From: Steroidobacter agaridevorans
GTDB taxonomy: Bacteria; Pseudomonadota; Gammaproteobacteria; Steroidobacterales; Steroidobacteraceae
Length of the DNA stretch: 64,000 nt
NCBI RefSeq assembly: GCF_009932555.1
Contig: NZ_BLJO01000012.1
Location: 62,001 to 126,000, forward strand
Direction of reading: 5' to 3'
The translations under genes and the position numbers were made by a program. The notes beneath the pieces were generated by a model, which saw only the letters and a list, made by a program, of their open reading frames with translations, was not told where the DNA came from and searched no databases. This document shows positions 24,714-34,813 of this stretch, in pieces (the stretch's first letter is position 1; the number at the start of each line of letters is the position of its first letter).

Positions 24714-26801
24714 CTAGTTTCGCAACTTGTGATACGCACCTCGCGCGATGTGAGAATCGCGTCTCATTGCCGAAGCAACGGGGCCTGCGCTCGAGGGTTT
24801 GCCGTTCACGACGGCAGTCGCGCCGAACGGCTCGAAGTTGTAATACACGACCGCGGTGAAGAACGTGAATTGCCCGTAGGCGTCGGGCTGGGCATCGCGC
24901 GACCACTCGAGCACGTAGGTGCGACTGCCCTCTCGCGCCAGCGGCACGATGCGCAGTTCCCAGTCCAGGTTGCAAAACGGGTTGGTCCGCAGATCGCAGT
25001 TCAATGTCCCGTTGTCTTCCGTGTGCTGCTCCACCAGATCGTTGCCGTTGAGGCGCCAGTTGTAACCCCACTGCGGCCTGAGGTTGCTGCCGTCGACAGT
25101 AACGAGGTTGCCGTTCTCGTCGATCCTCTCGCGTTCCTGCGAACCGAAGCCGTCGGCGTCGAAGCGCCAGCGGCTGCCCTTGGCTCCCGGATTGAGCGGC
25201 GGATTGTCGACGCCGAAGCGGTAATGGCGACCGATCGTGTTGTCCAATGTGAACCCGAGCTGCGGTCGCAGGTCGGTTCGCACCGACGCACCGGCCTCGA
25301 TGAACCGCTCTCCGCTCGGCAACGTGAATTCGAACAACATCTCGGTAGCAAAATCGTTGAGCTCACGCAGCGAGTGCAACTTCGCCGTCACGCCATCCTC
25401 GAAGGCCAGGCTGAGTATGCGACCGCTGCCATCCAGCGACCAGGTGAAACGCTTGCCCCACGCCTCGGTGGTGCCGGTGCCATCGGCCTGCAATCGCGCC
25501 AGGTCCGGCATGATGCCGCGGCTGGCATAGTCATGGTCGATGGGGAGATCGTAAATCCACAGCGTGCGAATCGAGTCGCGCAACTCGGCTGCATCGATCG
25601 TTTGAAAGTCCTCTGTCTTCTGGAGGGTGCGAGCCACGGTGACCACCTCGGTGGCCGGAACCGGGCTGCAGGCCCGGTCCCTGATCTGCCGGGTCTCGGT
25701 GATCGCCAGCACGCGCTCGTTCAGCAGCGTCAGCCTGGCGCCCGCCACGTCGTAATCGATCGGGTAATCGGCATAACCGTAATTGGCATAACCATTCATC
25801 AGGTACGTCGGACAGATCTTGCGCTCCCACGTGTACAGCCACGTGACAGGCGTTTCATAGACGATGTCGACGCTGGCGCCCGAGATGCTCCAGGTCATGT
25901 TCCGCTGCCAGGTGCCAGAGGAAACCTTGCCAGTGCCATCGGTATTGAACGTGTATGAGATGGCGCGATCGAGCCCGGCGTACGTCGCGGCGTCATCGTC
26001 CGTCACCAACACGGCCGTCAATGTCGAAGGCAGCGTGGCGCTCGTGACAGGTCGAGTCAGCGTCGGATCGTTCGCGATGGCGCTCTGGGCGGCCTGGAAC
26101 GTTGCGGGATCCTGTTCGAAGAAGTCGCTGACGAGTTGCTTGCGCGCCGTCGTATTCGCGAGCAGTGCTTGCAGCGAGGTCTGCCCCGAGGGCATCGGAT
26201 AATCGTCGGGCTGGTCAACCAGCAGCTTGATCGCCGCGGCCAGGTCGAGGAGCTGCTGAGCATTCAAAGTGGGCGTCAGAGTATCGATCGATGTCTGACT
26301 GGCGACCGGCTGCCCGCCGTTGGCCTGCTGGAGCAGAACGGCCAGCGCGGTGCTGACGTTGGTGATCTGGGTGGCGAAGTTCTCGCTGCTCGACAGGATC
26401 TCGTCGCTGCCGGCCTGGGTCTTCAGGGCCTGGAACGTGCCCAGCAGACTGGTGAACTCGACATACGACTGCGGGCCGGCGCCCTTGGCCTTCAATGTGA
26501 TGAACTCGCCGGTCGCGCTCTGCGCGACGGTCAGTTCGAGCCGATAGTTGCCATTGGCATCTGCGGTGGCGGTAAACGTCTGGCCGCCGATGGTCGCTGT
26601 GACCACGGCGCTTGGAATGGGAGCGTCGGTGACCGTGCCGGTGAGCGTCAGGCGGCTCCCTGTTGGCGCCGGCGGAGGAGGAGTACCGCCACCATCGCCG
26701 CCGCCACCGCCACCGCCACCGCCGCAGGCGGCCAGTACAGACAGGAACAACGTCGACAGGACCGCCTTGCCGAGCGAGCGGCCGGACCGGAACGAAGCCA
26801 T
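24714..26801 (-). CDS. Poly-glycine lipoprotein with carboxypeptidase-like regulatory domain (paralogue 2)
   Basis: This 695-residue protein parallels its downstream neighbour along its whole length: lipobox SVLAAC, a tract of nine glycines, the domain LTGTVTDAPIPSAVVTATIG, then shared segments such as SYVEFTSL, ENFATQITNVSTA and MPSGQTSLQALL. The glycine tract is encoded by short GCC/ACC-type repeats, which could change length by slippage without breaking the frame. The gene begins 18 bases after the LuxR-type regulator gene and precedes paralogue 1 by about 120 bases, so the three may form one transcript. The role is unknown; extracellular adhesion or binding is only a guess. Confidence 0.75.
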   Translation of the reverse strand: MASFRSGRSLGKAVLSTLFLSVLAACGGGGGGGGGDGGGTPPPPAPTGSRLTLTGTVTDAPIPSAVVTATIGGQTFTATADANGNYRLELTVAQSATGEFITLKAKGAGPQSYVEFTSLLGTFQALKTQAGSDEILSSSENFATQITNVSTALAVLLQQANGGQPVASQTSIDTLTPTLNAQQLLDLAAAIKLLVDQPDDYPMPSGQTSLQALLANTTARKQLVSDFFEQDPATFQAAQSAIANDPTLTRPVTSATLPSTLTAVLVTDDDAATYAGLDRAISYTFNTDGTGKVSSGTWQRNMTWSISGASVDIVYETPVTWLYTWERKICPTYLMNGYANYGYADYPIDYDVAGARLTLLNERVLAITETRQIRDRACSPVPATEVVTVARTLQKTEDFQTIDAAELRDSIRTLWIYDLPIDHDYASRGIMPDLARLQADGTGTTEAWGKRFTWSLDGSGRILSLAFEDGVTAKLHSLRELNDFATEMLFEFTLPSGERFIEAGASVRTDLRPQLGFTLDNTIGRHYRFGVDNPPLNPGAKGSRWRFDADGFGSQERERIDENGNLVTVDGSNLRPQWGYNWRLNGNDLVEQHTEDNGTLNCDLRTNPFCNLDWELRIVPLAREGSRTYVLEWSRDAQPDAYGQFTFFTAVVYYNFEPFGATAVVNGKPSSAGPVASAMRRDSHIARGAYHKLRN

Positions 26802-26819
26802 GAATACCCCAAGTTCTTG

Positions 26820-27938
26820 TTAGAGCTGATTCAGGCGGGCGACGAGTTCGATCTGTCTCTTGGCGCCGGCCTTGGCCAGCAATGCCTTGATCTGGGCGCG
26901 TACCGTGCCGACCGCTACCTTGCGTGCGGCAGCAATTATTTCCGGCGTTTTGCCGGAACACAACTGCAAGGCAATGTCACTTTCGGCGCTGGTCATGCCG
27001 TAAGCGGTTTGCAGGATGGCGGCCTTGCGTTCGAGCGCGCCCTTGCCGCCTCGCGCGACGACCAGCACGCGGGGCATGAATGAAAACTCGGTCGACTGCG
27101 GCGGCAAGGCAATGACGTCCAGGACCATGGGCGCCAGATCGTGCTCGCCACTGCGCACGATGACCGTCCGCATCAGTGGCGCCCCCGGACGAGCCTGACC
27201 GGTGGCGGCGGCGCCGATGGCGTCCTCGAGCTCTCTGGTATCGCTCGCCAGAGCGGCGCGCAGCCGGCCTTCTTTCAACTGCAGCCCGCGATTGGCGGTC
27301 GCGAGTCGTTCGGCCGCCGGCGTGAGCTCTCTTACGGTTCCAGTGCGATCACAAACGAATGCAGGCATGGACAGCGCTTCCATCGCGCCTGCGAGCAGCG
27401 CTGCGCCGTTGCCTTCCAGCGCTGCCTGGGTTCGAACTGCGGCACGGACATGAGGTGCGAGCGAGGCGAAAATCGCTCGCTCGGGTTCGCTGATATGACC
27501 CTGGCGCTCATTGCGGACCACCGCCAGGCCGGTCAGCATGCCCGGCGCGCGATCGAGCGTGCTCAGGCAAATGTATGGAACGTGGTTGGGAATGACGAAT
27601 TCCTGGTAGTGCCGATCGCGCTTGTATTCCTCGGGGGAGATGAAGTCGGACTCGGCGAGCACGTCGAGCAACGGCGCTTTCATGCCGGCGCGCACTCGCG
27701 GATTGACCCTCGGATCGCCGCCGCCCTCGGCCACGAAGGCGTCGTGAAAGGCGGGGTCGATGTCGGTCAGGATGTCGATGGGCACGGTCGCATCGTCGCC
27801 GATGCAAATGAGCTGACCGTGCTGCGAGCCCGTGCCGTGAGCAAGGGCGGTGAGCGCTTCATACCAACCGGTGCCGCTCACGCCCGCGGCTTGAAATTTA
27901 TCGACCAGGCCCAGCCAGTGTTCGTCGTTTCTTATCAT
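26820..27938 (-). CDS. LuxR-type helix-turn-helix transcriptional regulator without receiver domain
   Basis: The C-terminal 65 residues form a LuxR/FixJ-type helix-turn-helix (YGMTSAESDIALQLCSGKTP, then ARKVAVGTVRAQIKALLAK). The long N-terminal part has no receiver-domain aspartate signature. It looks like a GAF/PAS-type sensor (MPAFVCDRTGTVRELTPAAE), a layout seen in many orphan proteobacterial regulators with unknown ligands. I use the ATG at 27938; a GTG at 27956 is possible and neither has a clear ribosome site. It is divergent from the peptidase gene by 68 bases and is followed within 18 bases by a poly-glycine lipoprotein gene, making these its likely targets. Confidence 0.85.
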   Translation of the reverse strand: MIRNDEHWLGLVDKFQAAGVSGTGWYEALTALAHGTGSQHGQLICIGDDATVPIDILTDIDPAFHDAFVAEGGGDPRVNPRVRAGMKAPLLDVLAESDFISPEEYKRDRHYQEFVIPNHVPYICLSTLDRAPGMLTGLAVVRNERQGHISEPERAIFASLAPHVRAAVRTQAALEGNGAALLAGAMEALSMPAFVCDRTGTVRELTPAAERLATANRGLQLKEGRLRAALASDTRELEDAIGAAATGQARPGAPLMRTVIVRSGEHDLAPMVLDVIALPPQSTEFSFMPRVLVVARGGKGALERKAAILQTAYGMTSAESDIALQLCSGKTPEIIAAARKVAVGTVRAQIKALLAKAGAKRQIELVARLNQL

Positions 27939-28006
27939 TGCTGAAATTGACCACACAACTATGTAAAGGCAAAGTGGGGTCGCTCAGATTATGTGAGGAA
28001 TTGGAC

Positions 28007-29068
28007 ATGGTTCACGCTTGCTTGAGAACATCGGTGCGAGCAGCCTGGCTGGCTGCGCTGGTTGCGAGTGTGGCCATGACCGCTGAAGCCGGACCGCGTT
28101 GGGCGATCGTCGTGCACGGTGGTGCGGGCGTCATCGAGCGTCAGCAACTTTCCGCCGAGCAGGAGCGCGCGTACCGGGAAGCGATGCGCAAAGTCACCGA
28201 GCACGGCGCCAAGCTGCTCGCGGCCAACAAGCCGGCGCTGGATGTGATCGAATCGACGATCGGCTTGATGGAAGACGACCCGCTGTTCAATGCCGGTCGC
28301 GGTGCTGTGTTCACGGCGCAGGGTCGCAACGAGCTGGATGCCGCCATCATGGACGGCAAGACATTGAAGGCGGGCGCGGTTGCCGGCGTCACCCGGACCC
28401 GTCATCCCATTTCATTGGCACGTCGCGTGGCGGATGCGTCGCCTCATGTGATGCTGGTGGGCGTGGGCGCCGACGAATTTTCCAAACAGCAGGGACTGCA
28501 GCAGGTCGAGCCCGGCTACTTCTATACGCAGCGCCGCTGGGATGCGCTGGTCAAGTATCTGCAAGCAAACAAACTGCCCGTGCCTGCCAAGCCGTCGGGC
28601 ATCGCGAACGACGATCCGGCCGAGGGCCTGGCGCACGATGAAGGCAAGAAGGGCACGGTCGGCGTCGTCGTGCTGGACATGGCTGGCAATGTCGCGGCGG
28701 GAACATCCACCGGCGGCACCACCGGCAAGCGCTGGGGACGGGTCGGAGACAGCCCGATCGTCGGCGCCGGCACGTATGCATCGAATCAGTCGTGCGCCGT
28801 ATCGGCGACCGGCACCGGTGAGTATTTCATCCGTCTCAGCGTCGCGCACGAGATCTGTTCGTTGGTGCGATATCGCGGCATGAGCCTGCAAGCGGCGGCC
28901 GACGAAGTGATTCAGAAGCAACTCACGGCGTTGCAGGGCGATGGCGGCATCATTGCCGTTGCTCCCGACGGTCAGATGGCGTGGAGCTTCAATACCTCGG
29001 GAATGTATCGTGCTCGTGCGGCCGAGGGGCAGCCGGTGACTATTGGCATCTTCAAGGATGAGAAATAA
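28007..29068 (+). CDS. Isoaspartyl peptidase / L-asparaginase (Ntn-hydrolase)
   Basis: This 353-residue protein belongs to the plant-type asparaginase (IaaA) family, which self-cleaves to expose a threonine nucleophile and removes beta-aspartyl residues from peptides. Thr217 in KKGTVGVVV is the predicted nucleophile; VGDSPIVGAGTYASN and ATGTGEYFIR are the substrate-site segments. A signal peptide (residues 1-28, cleavage near AEA) sends it to the periplasm, consistent with peptide scavenging. The ATG at 28007 has GAGGAA six bases upstream. Its last 17 bases overlap the end of the convergent hybrid kinase gene. Confidence 0.92.
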   Translation: MVHACLRTSVRAAWLAALVASVAMTAEAGPRWAIVVHGGAGVIERQQLSAEQERAYREAMRKVTEHGAKLLAANKPALDVIESTIGLMEDDPLFNAGRGAVFTAQGRNELDAAIMDGKTLKAGAVAGVTRTRHPISLARRVADASPHVMLVGVGADEFSKQQGLQQVEPGYFYTQRRWDALVKYLQANKLPVPAKPSGIANDDPAEGLAHDEGKKGTVGVVVLDMAGNVAAGTSTGGTTGKRWGRVGDSPIVGAGTYASNQSCAVSATGTGEYFIRLSVAHEICSLVRYRGMSLQAAADEVIQKQLTALQGDGGIIAVAPDGQMAWSFNTSGMYRARAAEGQPVTIGIFKDEK

Positions 29069-32000
29069 CCCGCCGCGACTGGGTGTCGTGAGTGTCGTCG
29101 CCATCGATGCGAGCCAGCACGGTGACCATCAGTTGAGTCACTGAGTGTCGCGACTTGACCAGCGCCACGTCCACAGCGTTGCGCAAGGTTCGCGACGGCT
29201 CGTCGGCAGTGTAGGAGATGATGACCGGCGGCCGCTCGCCGGCGCGGGTCGGAATGGGCAACAGATCCTGGCCCGAGCCGTCCGGCAACGTGACATCCAG
29301 AATGACCGCGTCGAAATGTTTCTCGGCCAGCTGCTGGCGAGCTGCCGCGATCGATCGCGCCGAAGTCACAACTGCGTTGCGAGACATGGCCTCACGCACA
29401 ATGGCGGCGAGCGACAGATCGTCCTCGATATGCAGAATCTGCGGCAACTCCTCGCCGCGCGCCGGCGCCGTGCCGCGTTCCACCTCGACCAACGTGTCTT
29501 CAGCTTTGCCGTGCGCATGGATGGGCAATATGACGTAGAAGCTGGTGCCCTTGCCGGGCGTGGTGTCGAAGCCGATGCGGCCGCCGAGTTTTTCGGTGAT
29601 GGTCTTCGCGATCGACAGGCCGAGGCCGGTGCCGCCTTTGGCCCGGCTGTCCGATGCATCCGCCTGCGCGAACTTCTGGAAAATGCGCGCGCAGAATTCC
29701 GCAGGAATGCCGGGACCATTGTCGCTGACGGTTACTCGCACGTCGGCTGACTGTTCACGCTCGATGCGAATGCGCACGCCGCCGCCGGGCGGAGAAAACT
29801 TCGCGGCGTTGGAGATCAGGTTCGTGAGCACCTGAGTGAGCCGGTCGCTGTCGATGAGCACGTCGGCGTCGTCGCCGTCTTCGAGCTCGATGGCGACACC
29901 GAGACTTTGCGCGAAGCCGCGGCTGAACTCGGCCACCGAAGCCACTTCGGCGCGCAACGAGCGCACGCTCAATGTGAAATCCAGTTTGCCTGCTTCGGCC
30001 TTCTCCAGGTCCAGGATGTCGTTGATCAACCGGATCAAACGCTCGCTGTTCTGGCGCGCGATGCCGACCAGCCGCGCGGCCTTTTGCGGAATCTCGCCGG
30101 CCGCGCCGCCGGAGATGAGCGTGAGCGAGCCGGCAATCGACGTGAGCGGCGTGCGCAGCTCGTGGCTGATGGTCGAAACGAACTCGGCTTTCATGCGCTC
30201 GACTTCGCGTCGCACCGAGATATCGTGGAGCACGGCGACGTACAGTTGCTGGTCGTTGATGATCATTTGGCGGATCGAGACTTCGATGGGAACGATCCGG
30301 CCGCCGCCGTGCCGGCCTTCCATCTCGATGCGTCCGGCCTTGCTGCGATCGTCGGTGGTGAGATAGCGCGACAGCCGCGAGGCGTGCGGCTCGGGCAGCA
30401 GCAGGCGTGCGTCCTTGCCGACGATGTCTTCGGCGCTGTAGCCGAACAGATGCTGGGCGCCGCGATTCCAGGACTCGATGTTGCCGCTGGCGTTGATGAC
30501 GACGATGGCGTCCTCGACGCTGTCGAACAGAGTGGCGAGCCGGGTCGCCTGGTCGCGATACAACCGTTCGCTGTCTTGCAGACGTTCGTGCGTTTCGCGC
30601 AGCTCCATTTCGCCGCGTTTGAGCAGCGTGAGATCGCGAACTGTCGCGACCAGCGTGCTGCGCGTGGCTGGATCGAGCCACGCGAATTCCACTTGCAGAT
30701 AGCTGATGTCGCCGGCAGTGGATTCGCGCTGGAACTCCATGGCGGGCTGATCGGCGCAATGGGCCAGCGAGCGCATGCCATGGTCATCGATCTGCAGTTC
30801 CAGTCCGGGCAGCAGTTCGGTGAGCTGCTTGCCGACGAGTTCGTGCGAGTCGGTATCGAGCAGGCGGCGGAAGCCTGGATTTACCGAAAGGAGCGTGCCG
30901 ATGCGATTGACGGTGATGATGCCGTCGGCCGCAGTGTTCATGATCGCCGTGAGATGCATCGCGCTGTCGTTGGCGCGCGAGCGTGCAGCGACCACTTTGC
31001 CGATGAGTGGGGCGATCTGCCAGCGAAGGATCCAGACAGCCGCTGCGACCAGGCCCAGCATCAGCCACAGCAACATGTTCAAGCGCTGACGCAAGTCGCT
31101 GTAGAGCGTGTCGAGCGGCGTCGTCAGGGTGATTGCCAGAGGTGTGCCGGCGATTGGCCCATACGCGGCGAAGAAGCGGGCGCCGCTCGGCTCCGCGACC
31201 AGCGTCACGCCGCTCTTGCCGCTGAATGCGAGGTTCAGCGGGCCTGTGCGCCCCGCCGTTTCTCGCGCAATCGGCAAACTTGCCAGCGCCGAAGAGGCCA
31301 GCCGCAGGCATTGCATCGAGTGCTCGCTGAGAGCCTGGCAGATGGAAGTGTCGAAATCGCTGATTGCCCGGTCCGATAACAATGCCGCGGTCAGGCGGGG
31401 CAGAGCGAACTGGATTCGGATGAACCCGTCGCGACCTGAGGCATCCCGACCGGTCGCCCGCTCGATCAACAGGCGCGCATCGTTGCCGATCTCGATGCGA
31501 GCTCCAGCATCGAGGCGCACGACGGCGCTGGATGGCGGGCCGAACGACCCCGAGCGCAACAAAGAATTGCCGTCGGCATCCGTCAGCTCCAGCGCTTGCA
31601 GACCCCGGCTCAGCGGCAGCCGGTCCTCGGCCCAGCGCTCCAAAGCCTGGCGCAATCTGGCCGCGCTGACTTGCGGCGACGTGCGCGCGACGATCAGGGC
31701 CAACGACTGACTCATCACGACGCGCTCGCTCTCCTGGCGCTGACCGGCGATCTCCGTGCCGATCAGCTCAACCTGGTTGCGCAATTCGCGGCTCAACGCC
31801 GCCTGCTGCAGATCGTGGCTGTGACGTACCACGACGGCGAAGCATACGGCAGCGCAGGTGATGGTGATCGCCAGCAACGCCGCCGTGCTGACTGCGAGAA
31901 TGCGGCGTGAATCGTTGGAAACATCGTCGGTCTTGTCGAATGAGCGTCGATAGCAGAGTTGCCCCAGTCCCAGCGACAGCAGCAACAAACCGGCAGCGGT

Positions 32001-32552
32001 ATGCGGAGCGATGCGCGTCGCATACTGCCAGTCATAAATGATATCGAGCCCCAGCAGCCGGCCGAAGAACGACACCAAGGCGATTAGAAATATCGCGCCC
32101 GTGGCCAGCGGCGCGAGCCAATGCAGGCGGTTGCTTCGCGGACGACTCAGCTGCGCGAGCGCCACTGCCGCGAGAACGAACGCCCCGGCCACTTGCGGCG
32201 CCATGCGGCCTCGATGAGGGGCCGCTTCCAGAATCCATGAATCGCCGAACAGCCGGTCGATGCCGAGATCGATGTCGAACGCGTGCTCGCAGAATGTGAG
32301 CACGCTTGGAATCGCCAGCAGAATCGCCAGGCCGAGGCGCGCACGCGGCTGTCCGAGGCTCAGTGCGAGTCCCGCGACGATGAAACAGAGGGCGGCGTTC
32401 AAGGTCATGCCGACGTTATCCAGCCCCACCTGGAAGGTGAGCGGCCGCCCCAGCAGCCAGCTGGCAGCGATCCCGATGCCGAGCGCGATCAGCACCAGGG
32501 CGACGATGTCACTATTGCGGAAGGGCAGGCGCTGCGGAGTCGGCGCGGTCAT
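29052..32552 (-). CDS. Hybrid sensor histidine kinase with multi-helix membrane sensor
   Basis: From the ATG at 32552, which overlaps the upstream kinase stop by four bases, the protein has 1166 residues. Seven hydrophobic helices lie in residues 15-242, then a probable periplasmic sensor of about 245 residues, another helix at 492-510, and two PAS domains (about 530-640 and 665-780). HisKA has the phospho-histidine His797 in ISHELRTPL. The ATPase domain shows NLISNAAKFSP, DNGPGIP and GGTGLGLS. A C-terminal receiver carries Asp1086 in AVILDVTLPDG. The internal receiver needs a phosphotransfer partner; the Hpt protein encoded at 37297 is the natural candidate. The signal sensed is unknown. Confidence 0.92.
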   Translation of the reverse strand: MTAPTPQRLPFRNSDIVALVLIALGIGIAASWLLGRPLTFQVGLDNVGMTLNAALCFIVAGLALSLGQPRARLGLAILLAIPSVLTFCEHAFDIDLGIDRLFGDSWILEAAPHRGRMAPQVAGAFVLAAVALAQLSRPRSNRLHWLAPLATGAIFLIALVSFFGRLLGLDIIYDWQYATRIAPHTAAGLLLLSLGLGQLCYRRSFDKTDDVSNDSRRILAVSTAALLAITITCAAVCFAVVVRHSHDLQQAALSRELRNQVELIGTEIAGQRQESERVVMSQSLALIVARTSPQVSAARLRQALERWAEDRLPLSRGLQALELTDADGNSLLRSGSFGPPSSAVVRLDAGARIEIGNDARLLIERATGRDASGRDGFIRIQFALPRLTAALLSDRAISDFDTSICQALSEHSMQCLRLASSALASLPIARETAGRTGPLNLAFSGKSGVTLVAEPSGARFFAAYGPIAGTPLAITLTTPLDTLYSDLRQRLNMLLWLMLGLVAAAVWILRWQIAPLIGKVVAARSRANDSAMHLTAIMNTAADGIITVNRIGTLLSVNPGFRRLLDTDSHELVGKQLTELLPGLELQIDDHGMRSLAHCADQPAMEFQRESTAGDISYLQVEFAWLDPATRSTLVATVRDLTLLKRGEMELRETHERLQDSERLYRDQATRLATLFDSVEDAIVVINASGNIESWNRGAQHLFGYSAEDIVGKDARLLLPEPHASRLSRYLTTDDRSKAGRIEMEGRHGGGRIVPIEVSIRQMIINDQQLYVAVLHDISVRREVERMKAEFVSTISHELRTPLTSIAGSLTLISGGAAGEIPQKAARLVGIARQNSERLIRLINDILDLEKAEAGKLDFTLSVRSLRAEVASVAEFSRGFAQSLGVAIELEDGDDADVLIDSDRLTQVLTNLISNAAKFSPPGGGVRIRIEREQSADVRVTVSDNGPGIPAEFCARIFQKFAQADASDSRAKGGTGLGLSIAKTITEKLGGRIGFDTTPGKGTSFYVILPIHAHGKAEDTLVEVERGTAPARGEELPQILHIEDDLSLAAIVREAMSRNAVVTSARSIAAARQQLAEKHFDAVILDVTLPDGSGQDLLPIPTRAGERPPVIISYTADEPSRTLRNAVDVALVKSRHSVTQLMVTVLARIDGDDTHDTQSRRVISHP

Positions 32553-34813
32553 GAGACGTTGGATTGCTGGAGGGCCATGGTCTGCGCGGCGAGGCTGTCG
32601 GCGTCGGGCAGGTCGAAATAAAACGTCGTGCCGCCTGGTCCGGTCTCGAAGCCGATGTGACCGCCGAGCCGTTCGACGATGGCGCGACTGATGGCGAGGC
32701 CAAGCCCGGTGCCGGCCCGGCTGCGCGAGTCCGACGAATCGGCTTGAGAGAACTTCTGGAAGATGCGCGACTGGAATTCCGGCGGAATCCCCTTGCCGTA
32801 ATCGCGCACCGAGACGCGCACGCGACCTTGATGGCAGCGGGCAGTCACTTCGATCGCGGCCCCGGCGGGCGAGAACTTGCTGGCGTTCGACAGCAGGTTG
32901 GCCATGACTTGCAGGAACCGGTCGGGATCGACCAGCACGTCGGCGTGACACAGCGGCTCGGGAGTGACGAAGTGCACGCTGAGCGATTGAGCAAATCCGG
33001 CGTTGTCCTCCAGCGAGCGGTTCACCAGTTCGCTCACATCCATACGACGCACATCGAAGCGCTGCTTCTCCGATTCCAGCTTTTCCATGTCGAGAATGTC
33101 GTTGATCAGCAGCGTCAGGCGCTCGCAATTGTTCAAGGCCATGTTGACCAGGCTCGCCGCGCGCTCCGGCAGCGCGCCCGCGACACCGGCCGACACCAAT
33201 CCGAGCGAGCCGCGAATCGAGGTCAGCGGCGTGCGCAATTCGTGCGAAACAGTGGCGACAAATTCATTCTTCATGCGCTCGACGCGCCGGCTCTCGGTGA
33301 TATCCCAGATCAATCCTGTCATACGGACGGCGCGGCCGCTCGCATTACGCAAGGTCAGACCGGATGCGCTGACGACACGCTCTTCGCCGGTGGGATAGGT
33401 GATGCGAAAGGTAGTGCGCAGTTGTGGTTGTTTGCCGGCGAGCGCCGCCATCAATTCGTTACGCGCCCGCTCGGCATCGTCTGGATGAACGGCGCGAAGC
33501 ATGTAATTCACGTCGGGCTTCAGATCGCGTGGCGCGCCGTAGATCTCGTAGGTGCGCGCGTCCCAGGTGAGTGTGTCGGCGACCACGTCCCAGTCCCAGA
33601 TCCCCATGCCGCCCGAGTGTGCCGCCAGCACGAAGCGCTGGTTCATTCGGATCAACGCTTCGGCGGCGCGCTTGCGCTCGCTGATGTCGATTGCGGTGGC
33701 CAGAAAGCCAGTGACAGTCTCGGCATCCGCGCGCGTGGGAGTCAGCACCAGATCCACGAGCACGCGCTGATCGTTCTTGCCGACGAACGTACATTCATGT
33801 CGCAACGTGCCGGTGGCGAGGCTGTACTGTAAAAGTGCATCGAGCCCGAACAGCTGACGACCTTCGGTGCTCAATTCGCCGGCCATGTCGTGCAGCTCGT
33901 CGGCGTCCAGCAGCAGTTCCAGCGTGAGCTTGCCGGCCAGCTCCTGTTCGGCGTAACCGAGCATTTTCTCGGCGCCGCGATTCATCATCGAGATCATGCC
34001 GTGATTGTCGAGCGCGATGATCGCGACGTGGTCCGCGGCGTCGATGAAGTCCCGCAGGCGATGATTGGCCTGAGCCAGCGCCCGCTCGGAGCGCTCCTGA
34101 GCGCGTTGTTGCTCGCTGGCGCGCATTCGAAGCACGATGTTCTCGGTGATGTGCTGGCTCAGGCGCACGGCGGCGGCCGAGATCACGACCGCATAGATCG
34201 CAACCATGATGCCCATCGTGGCGCTGTACGCACCGGGCTCGACCAGCAAACGGATCGACAGCGGCAGCACACAGGGCAGCACGAAGCCGAGTGCGGTCCG
34301 TTTGTCGACGGCAAGTGTGGTGATCGCGCCGGCCGAGACCCCGGCAATGACAAAGGCGATGAAGGCTTGTGCAGCGACGTTCCCGGCAGGAAACACCATC
34401 ACGGCGCCGAAGCCCCACGCCGCGCCGGCGGCGATGGAGCCGATCAGGAACAACGTCGACCATGCAATGTTTTCACGCTGAGCCTGTCGTCGATAGGCCA
34501 GCCATAGGAACAGACGCGCCGCTGTGACGATGACAATGCACACACTCGCCCATGGCGCATGATTCGCGCCGGCAAGATGCGTTACCGCGACAGTGAGCGT
34601 CAGCAGTACCAGGGTGGCGAGCAGGGAGGACGGCAGCCCTGCAAACAGGAGCTGCAACTGTTCATCTCTTACGCGCTGTTCCGTTTGAAAAGGTCGGTCC
34701 AATGACGAATGCCCGCCTCGTGCGACTCGACACCCTATTAATACGTATGGCCGCCAGCCGATATACGCGCCTTTGCTATGGACTTCATGCAGGCCGGCGA
34801 TTGCGGGAATCAC
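32549..34813 (-). CDS. Membrane PAS-domain sensor histidine kinase
   Basis: Several membrane helices occupy roughly residues 50-215. Two PAS domains follow (FIDAADHVAIIALDNHGMIS; FVLAAHSGGMGIWDWDVV with a PAC segment). HisKA carries the phospho-histidine in ATVSHELRTPL (residue 524 from the first possible start), and the ATPase has NLLSNASKFSP, DYGKGIPPEF and AGTGLGLAIS. There is no receiver domain, so its output partner is separate. The start is uncertain: the longest frame begins with GTG at 34813, but a TTG at 34702 after GAGGCGGG is also credible. The HisKA-ATPase core is similar to that of the downstream hybrid kinase, so the two look paralogous. Confidence 0.9.
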   Translation of the reverse strand: MIPAIAGLHEVHSKGAYIGWRPYVLIGCRVARGGHSSLDRPFQTEQRVRDEQLQLLFAGLPSSLLATLVLLTLTVAVTHLAGANHAPWASVCIVIVTAARLFLWLAYRRQAQRENIAWSTLFLIGSIAAGAAWGFGAVMVFPAGNVAAQAFIAFVIAGVSAGAITTLAVDKRTALGFVLPCVLPLSIRLLVEPGAYSATMGIMVAIYAVVISAAAVRLSQHITENIVLRMRASEQQRAQERSERALAQANHRLRDFIDAADHVAIIALDNHGMISMMNRGAEKMLGYAEQELAGKLTLELLLDADELHDMAGELSTEGRQLFGLDALLQYSLATGTLRHECTFVGKNDQRVLVDLVLTPTRADAETVTGFLATAIDISERKRAAEALIRMNQRFVLAAHSGGMGIWDWDVVADTLTWDARTYEIYGAPRDLKPDVNYMLRAVHPDDAERARNELMAALAGKQPQLRTTFRITYPTGEERVVSASGLTLRNASGRAVRMTGLIWDITESRRVERMKNEFVATVSHELRTPLTSIRGSLGLVSAGVAGALPERAASLVNMALNNCERLTLLINDILDMEKLESEKQRFDVRRMDVSELVNRSLEDNAGFAQSLSVHFVTPEPLCHADVLVDPDRFLQVMANLLSNASKFSPAGAAIEVTARCHQGRVRVSVRDYGKGIPPEFQSRIFQKFSQADSSDSRSRAGTGLGLAISRAIVERLGGHIGFETGPGGTTFYFDLPDADSLAAQTMALQQSNVS

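Noticed and set aside
22673-25958. Two long plus-strand open frames opposite the lipoprotein genes
   Set aside because: They mirror the lipoprotein genes in high-GC DNA and show no recognisable protein features, while the minus strand has signal peptides and ribosome sites.
26690-26735. CRISPR-like or tandem repeat array
   Set aside because: The short repeats are codons of the poly-glycine tract, and no spacers are present. No CRISPR array was found anywhere in the window.
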